Assembly (NCBI GenBank): GCA_049585815.1
Contig: JBAVAR010000061.1
Location: forward strand, 1 to 9,420
Reading direction: 5' to 3'
Source: DATLSM01 sp049585815
GTDB taxonomy: Bacteria > Actinomycetota > Thermoleophilia > Solirubrobacterales > 70-9
Length of the DNA stretch: 9,420 bases
Under the pieces are notes generated by a model that worked only from the letters and a program-made list of their open reading frames with translations, did not search any database and was not told the DNA's origin. Shown here piece by piece: positions 6,379-9,420 of the stretch (position 1 is its first letter; each line of letters starts with the position of its first letter). The position numbers and the translations under genes were made by a program.

Positions 6379-7149
6379 ATGAGCGAGACTGAGCTCAGCG
6401 TCATCTGCAAAAACTGCGGCTCGGAGGTCAGTCCCTACGTCACCGAGTGCCCATATTGCGGGGCGCGATTGCGCAAGCGGGCCCCGAAACTGGAGCGACG
6501 GGGCGACGGGTTGGAGCCGAAAGTTGTGCGCCGGCGGTTTCGCCGCCCTGCTTTCCTCGATCCGCGGCGGCTGATCGAGCACTCGGCAACCCGGCCCTAC
6601 GCGACCCTTGCGGTGATCGTCGGCTCGGCCGTGCTGCTTCTCGTGCAGAAGGCAACCGGCGATGCGCTCGCCACCTTCGGCGGGCTGGTCGTTCCCTATC
6701 AGGGCGATTGGTGGCGGTTCCTCACCGCGCCGTTCGCCTACGTCGACGTCGGCTACCTGTTCGTGGTCGCCGTCGGACTGGCGATCTTCGCCACCGCATT
6801 GGAGCGCCGCCTGGGCAGCCTTCCCACCGGCCTTTTGCTTCTCGCCTGCGGCTCGCTCGGCATGCTGGCAGCAAACGGGATCGCGGAAGCCCAGGGAGAA
6901 ATCGCGGTGGTTTCCGGAGGCAACGGGATGGCCCTGGGAGCTGTTGCGGCCTGGTTTGCGATCCGCCGGGCAGAGGTCCACCATGCGATCGAGGAGGAGT
7001 ACGACACGATCGGTGTCGTTGTCGCCGCCGCCGTTCTGCTCGCGCTGCCGCTCTTTGACTCGACCGCGAACGTCTTTGCCGGGCTGGTGGGAGGCGTGGT
7101 CGGGGGTCTCGCTGGGCTCGCGGCCTCGGCGATGCGGCCCTCCCTTTAG
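6379..7149 (+). CDS. Zinc-ribbon, rhomboid-fold membrane protein, probably catalytically inactive
   Basis: A 256-residue protein. The N-terminus is a zinc ribbon (Cys10, Cys13, Cys24, Cys27 in CKNC and CPYC), followed by a basic linker (31-66) and about six membrane helices (about 73-90, 96-106, 123-140, 149-166, 180-195, 211-226, 231-250). The membrane part is rhomboid-like: GDWWRFLTAPF (109-119) and ALERRLGS (140-147) match the conserved loop-1 WR region and the ExR region, and SGGNG (179-183) sits where rhomboid proteases have GxSG. The serine position is Asn182, the loop-1 His and Asn are missing (FAYV, YLFVV), and the last helix has GLVGGVVGG with no catalytic His. All four active-site positions therefore look replaced, implying a pseudoprotease. 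ATG 6379 is chosen because the zinc ribbon begins there and a -10-like box sits just upstream; the frame stays open into the divergent aldolase. The hydrolase gene follows after 47 nt and is probably co-transcribed. Confidence 0.82.
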   Translation: MSETELSVICKNCGSEVSPYVTECPYCGARLRKRAPKLERRGDGLEPKVVRRRFRRPAFLDPRRLIEHSATRPYATLAVIVGSAVLLLVQKATGDALATFGGLVVPYQGDWWRFLTAPFAYVDVGYLFVVAVGLAIFATALERRLGSLPTGLLLLACGSLGMLAANGIAEAQGEIAVVSGGNGMALGAVAAWFAIRRAEVHHAIEEEYDTIGVVVAAAVLLALPLFDSTANVFAGLVGGVVGGLAGLAASAMRPSL

Positions 7150-7196
7150 GCTGCTCAACACCCAGGCCCACAGACCCGGAAGGAGAGGATTGAGCT

Positions 7197-7910
7197 ATGG
7201 AGATCAAGTTCCACGGCCAGGCATGTTTTGAGCTGAGCGAGGGCGAGACCACGGTGCTGGTCGACCCGTTCCTCAAGCCCCACAACCCGATCGCGGTGGC
7301 GACAGCCGAGGATGTCGATCCGACCCACATCGCGATCACCCACGGCCACGCCGATCACGTCGCGGACGCGGTTGCGGTCGCGAAGCGGACCGCTGCCCAC
7401 TGTGTGGCGATCGTCGAGCTCGCCAGCTGGCTTGACTCCCAGGGCGCCGCTACCGTCAGCGACCCGAACCTCGGTGGGACGGTCGAGTTTGAGTGGGGCT
7501 GGATCAAGCTGGTGCCGGCCTGGCACACCAACACGATCCCCGGCTCCGCGGAGGCGCCGTTCAGCGCCGAGCATGGGATCCCGATCGGAACGGCGACGGG
7601 GCTGCTGATCAACCTGGGCGGGGTCACGCTCTACCACGCGGGCGACACCTGCCTGTTCGGCGACATGAAGCTGATCGCCGAGCGCAATCCGATCGACGTC
7701 GCCCTGCTGCCGATCGGCGGCCACTACACGATGGATCGCCACGACGCGGTGGTCGCGGTGGAGTTCCTTGACGCCGCAACCGTGATCCCGATGCACTACG
7801 ACACCTTTCCGGCGATCGAGACCGACGCAGGTGCATTCAAGGCCGAGGTGGAGTCGAAGACCTCCTCCCAGGTGGTCTTGCTCAATCCGGGCGAGATTCA
7901 CAGCACCTGA
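7197..7910 (+). CDS. UPF0173-type metal-dependent hydrolase (metallo-beta-lactamase fold)
   Basis: Predicted cytoplasmic hydrolase of 237 residues, within the usual size of the UPF0173 family. Metal-binding residues are complete: the HxHxDH motif His49, His51, Asp53, His54 (HGHADH), His110 in PAWH, Asp150 in HAGDT, and His200 in IPMHYDTFP. HYTMD (176-180) is also typical of this family. The physiological substrate is not known for most members, so none is assigned here. The start is ATG 7197, preceded by the purine-rich AGGAGAGGA (7181-7189). AGAGG ends 8 nt before the ATG, which is good ribosome-binding spacing. The gene lies 47 nt after the zinc-ribbon rhomboid-like gene with no promoter-like box between them, so co-transcription is likely. 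Four nucleotides past its stop begins a perfect 20-nt palindrome that precedes the oxidase gene. Confidence 0.9.
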   Translation: MEIKFHGQACFELSEGETTVLVDPFLKPHNPIAVATAEDVDPTHIAITHGHADHVADAVAVAKRTAAHCVAIVELASWLDSQGAATVSDPNLGGTVEFEWGWIKLVPAWHTNTIPGSAEAPFSAEHGIPIGTATGLLINLGGVTLYHAGDTCLFGDMKLIAERNPIDVALLPIGGHYTMDRHDAVVAVEFLDAATVIPMHYDTFPAIETDAGAFKAEVESKTSSQVVLLNPGEIHST

Positions 7911-7914
7911 ACCC

Positions 7915-7934
7915 GACTGGCTGGCCAGCCAGTC
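7915..7934. promoter_or_regulatory. Perfect 20-nt palindrome upstream of the R2-like oxidase
   Basis: GACTGGCTGG is followed immediately by its reverse complement, giving ten base pairs of perfect dyad symmetry. It starts 4 nt after the hydrolase stop and ends 6 nt before a TAGGCT -10-like box, so it covers the expected -35 region. That position suits an operator bound by a dimeric regulator. As RNA it could fold as an 8-bp stem with a GGCC loop and end the hydrolase transcript, but no T-run follows. It does not match the AT-rich NrdR box of ribonucleotide reductase genes. Confidence 0.6.
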
Positions 7935-7940
7935 CTGCGC

Positions 7941-7946
7941 TAGGCT
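7941..7946 (+). promoter_or_regulatory. Putative -10 box (TAGGCT) of the R2-like oxidase gene
   Basis: TAGGCT fits TANNNT. A transcription start near 7953 would leave a leader of about 29 nt that contains the GAGGAG ribosome-binding site at 7971-7976. The matching -35 position falls inside the palindrome at 7915-7934 and is a poor match to TTGACA, as would suit a regulated promoter. This is motif-based inference. Confidence 0.45.
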
Positions 7947-7970
7947 CGCGCGGACCGCCACATCCCGAGC

Positions 7971-7976
7971 GAGGAG
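7971..7976 (+). promoter_or_regulatory. Ribosome-binding site of the R2-like oxidase gene
   Basis: GAGGAG ends 5 nt before ATG 7982 and 11 nt before the in-frame ATG at 7988. The spacing favours 7982, though the second ATG is not excluded. Confidence 0.75.
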
Positions 7977-7981
7977 AGCAG

Positions 7982-8908
7982 ATGGACATGAGAGAGGCAT
8001 CCGGGACGCAGTCGCGGACCGAGCGCGCCGACTTCCAGGCCACCGCCGACCCGGCGCTGATCGAGGCCGTCGATCGCAGCGCTGACGTGAAGCTGCTCAC
8101 CTATGAGGAGCTCTACCTGCTCTGGGAGCGCCAGCAGTGGCAGACCCAGGAGCTGGATTTCAGTCGAGATCGCGAGGACTGGCACGAGCGGATCTCCGCC
8201 GAGGAGCGCTTCCAGCGAATGTATGGGCTTTCCTCCTTCTTCATCGGCGAGCAGAAGGTCGCCGAGGAGCTGGGGCCAATCATGCGCGCTGCCCCAACCG
8301 AGGACCAGAAAATCTTTCTCTGCACGCAGATCGCCGACGAGGCCCGCCACGTCCGATTCTTCGAGCGCTTTTACCGTGAGGTCGGCGTGTTGGAGGCAGA
8401 TGGCCTGACCGAGATGCTGGCCGAGACCTCACAACACCTGAACGAGAACTTCAGCCGCCTCTTCGACGAGATGCTGAGGCAGCGCACCGACCGGCTTTCG
8501 GCCGAGCCCGAAGACAGCGAGGCCCTGGTCGAGGCAATCACGCTCTACCACATGGTGATCGAGGGGATGCTGGCCCTGACGGGGCAGCACTTCATCATGG
8601 ACTACAACGAGCGAGAAGGGACGCTTCCGGCATTCGTCGAGGGCTTTCAGAATGTCGCTCGGGATGAGCACCGCCATGTTGCCTTCGGCTCGGTCTTCCT
8701 GCGCGAGAAGGTCCGCGAGGATCCGCGCTACAAGGAGGCAATCCAACGCACCCTGGAGGAGGCGCTGCCGGTGGCCGATGGCGTGCTCTCACCACCCTGG
8801 GCCGAGGACGTCGACGATTGGGAGTTGTTCGGCTACACGCTGGAGGACACGCGTAAATTCGCCGGTACCTGCCTGACGCGACGCCTCAAGGTGATCGGGC
8901 TCCAGTAG
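7982..8908 (+). CDS. R2-like ligand-binding oxidase (ribonucleotide reductase R2 homologue)
   Basis: A 308-residue ferritin-like four-helix protein carrying a dinuclear metal site. The ligands fit the R2 pattern: Glu90, then Glu120 and His123 (DEARH), Glu194, then Glu229 and His232 (DEHRH). Val93 lies three residues after Glu90 and Tyr189 five residues before Glu194. These are the spacings of the Val and Tyr that form the ether cross-link in R2-like ligand-binding oxidases (R2lox) such as Mycobacterium tuberculosis Rv0233, where a Mn/Fe centre and a bound fatty acid have been described. Classical R2 proteins instead need a radical-storing Tyr and a partner large subunit; no large-subunit gene is present here. 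The natural substrate of R2lox is unknown. Start ATG 7982 follows GAGGAG by 5 nt. The gene seems to have its own promoter and a palindromic site. Family level is strong; R2lox over a divergent R2 rests on two residues plus context. Confidence 0.85.
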   Translation: MDMREASGTQSRTERADFQATADPALIEAVDRSADVKLLTYEELYLLWERQQWQTQELDFSRDREDWHERISAEERFQRMYGLSSFFIGEQKVAEELGPIMRAAPTEDQKIFLCTQIADEARHVRFFERFYREVGVLEADGLTEMLAETSQHLNENFSRLFDEMLRQRTDRLSAEPEDSEALVEAITLYHMVIEGMLALTGQHFIMDYNEREGTLPAFVEGFQNVARDEHRHVAFGSVFLREKVREDPRYKEAIQRTLEEALPVADGVLSPPWAEDVDDWELFGYTLEDTRKFAGTCLTRRLKVIGLQ

Positions 8909-8955
8909 GGGGAGTCCGGGTCAGGTCAGCGGAGTGAGCGGGGGCGCTACGGCGC

Positions 8956-9420
8956 TCAGGGAGCGGATGAGGTCGACGCTTCGCCTTCGGGCGCCGGGGT
9001 TTCCTGCGGCGGAGCCGGGGTGACTTCCGCTTCGGCTTCGGCCTCCGGCGCCGGTTCGGCGGCCGCGGGCGGCGCGGTCGTTGCCGGGGTGCCCACGGTC
9101 ACCACCACGGTGCCGGCGCCGGCGTGCGCACCTGCCGCTGACGGCGTGGTGGCATCGGTCACACCCTGAGCGGGGGCTGTTGGGTCGGTCGATTGTCCGG
9201 CGGCCGCGACCGTCGTGGCAGGGGTCGGCGAAGTTGGGGGAGTGGTCGGGGCAGAGGAAGCGGCTGGAGGGGGCGGCGCGACCGGGGTTGTCTCCGTCGA
9301 GGACTGGGTCGCTTGGGTGGGTGATTTCAAGACATGGGCGGGGGCGATGGAGGGAACGCTGGCCCTGCGCACGCGAGCGACGATCGGGGCGCCGCGGTGC
9401 AGGGGGGTGGAAGCTTCCAG
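8956..9420 (-). CDS. Low-complexity Ala/Pro/Thr/Ser/Glu-rich protein, 5' end outside the window
   Basis: The minus-strand frame ending at TGA 8956-8958 is open through the right edge, so this is probably the C-terminal part (about 154 residues) of a longer protein. A GTG at 9372 is an internal start option, but the codons beyond it (reading APIVARVRRASVPS across it) look like continuous coding sequence. The visible part is almost entirely disordered: Ser/Thr/Pro/Ala repeats, a short Val-rich strand (TVVVTVGTP), then an acidic AEPAPEAEAEAEV run and a Pro/Glu tail. No domain, Cys or membrane helix is visible. Such tails are common in secreted or wall-spanning actinobacterial proteins and in cytoplasmic linker-rich proteins, and I cannot choose between them. 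It converges on the oxidase gene, 47 nt away, and no clear terminator is visible in that gap. Confidence 0.6.
   Translation of the reverse strand: MEASTPLHRGAPIVARVRRASVPSIAPAHVLKSPTQATQSSTETTPVAPPPPAASSAPTTPPTSPTPATTVAAAGQSTDPTAPAQGVTDATTPSAAGAHAGAGTVVVTVGTPATTAPPAAAEPAPEAEAEAEVTPAPPQETPAPEGEASTSSAP

Noticed and set aside
5379..6392. 337-codon plus-strand open frame opposite the aldolase
   Set aside because: The aldolase family motifs on the minus strand are decisive. The plus frame reads as His/Asp/Val-rich sequence typical of antisense GC-rich shadows.
7915..7934. Palindrome as an NrdR box for a ribonucleotide reductase gene
   Set aside because: NrdR boxes are AT-rich and occur as a spaced pair. 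This is a single GC-rich dyad, and the gene is R2lox-like rather than a true reductase subunit.
7155..8000. 281-codon minus-strand open frame opposite the hydrolase
   Set aside because: Shadow of the metallo-beta-lactamase-fold gene, whose metal ligands are all present on the plus strand.
8909..8955. Terminator between the convergent oxidase and low-complexity genes
   Set aside because: Only a 5-bp GAGCG/CGCTC pairing with a long internal loop and no T-run. Too weak to call.

Overview
The window is a compact, GC-rich bacterial chromosome segment with no mobile element, CRISPR, rRNA or tRNA gene that I can see. The combination of eno followed by a short FtsB/DivIC-type division gene, TANNNT-type -10 boxes placed 9 to 14 nt from start codons, very high GC at third codon positions and an R2-like ligand-binding oxidase points to an actinobacterium. 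My best guess is a deep-branching class such as Thermoleophilia (Solirubrobacterales or relatives). That placement is inference from style and gene content, not from a marker comparison.

Layout. (1) Positions 55-4347, plus strand: a probable transcription unit of enolase, an FtsB-like septum protein, a large multi-spanning GT-C-like membrane protein and a 108-residue protein of unknown function, with gaps of 31, 18 and 36 nt. (2) Positions 4336-6287, minus strand: a class I (DhnA/FbaB type) fructose-bisphosphate aldolase, a 79-residue single-span membrane protein and a 185-residue protein with a helix-turn-helix-like head, an acidic middle and an Arg/Gly-rich stretch. The last one overlaps the plus-strand unit tail to tail by 12 nt. 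(3) Positions 6364-7910, plus strand, divergent from the aldolase: a zinc-ribbon plus rhomboid-fold membrane protein that appears to have lost its catalytic residues, then a UPF0173-type metallo-beta-lactamase-fold hydrolase. (4) Positions 7915-8908: a perfect 20-nt palindrome and a promoter-like box lead into an R2-like ligand-binding oxidase gene. (5) Positions 8956-9420, minus strand: the 3' end of an Ala/Pro/Thr/Ser/Glu-rich low-complexity protein that runs off the right edge.

How the genes relate. Enolase and aldolase are both central glycolysis/gluconeogenesis enzymes but lie in separate, oppositely oriented units. The eno-ftsB linkage is a known actinobacterial arrangement. The most unusual items are the R2lox-like oxidase (metal ligands and the Val/Tyr ether-cross-link pair all present) with its palindromic upstream site, the zinc-ribbon pseudo-rhomboid, and the HTH/acidic/Arg-rich protein. 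No gap between genes exceeds 300 bases. The longest, 5177-5366 between the aldolase and the small membrane gene, holds only a weak 5-bp hairpin (5208-5220) and a possible minus-strand TANNNT box (5203-5208).
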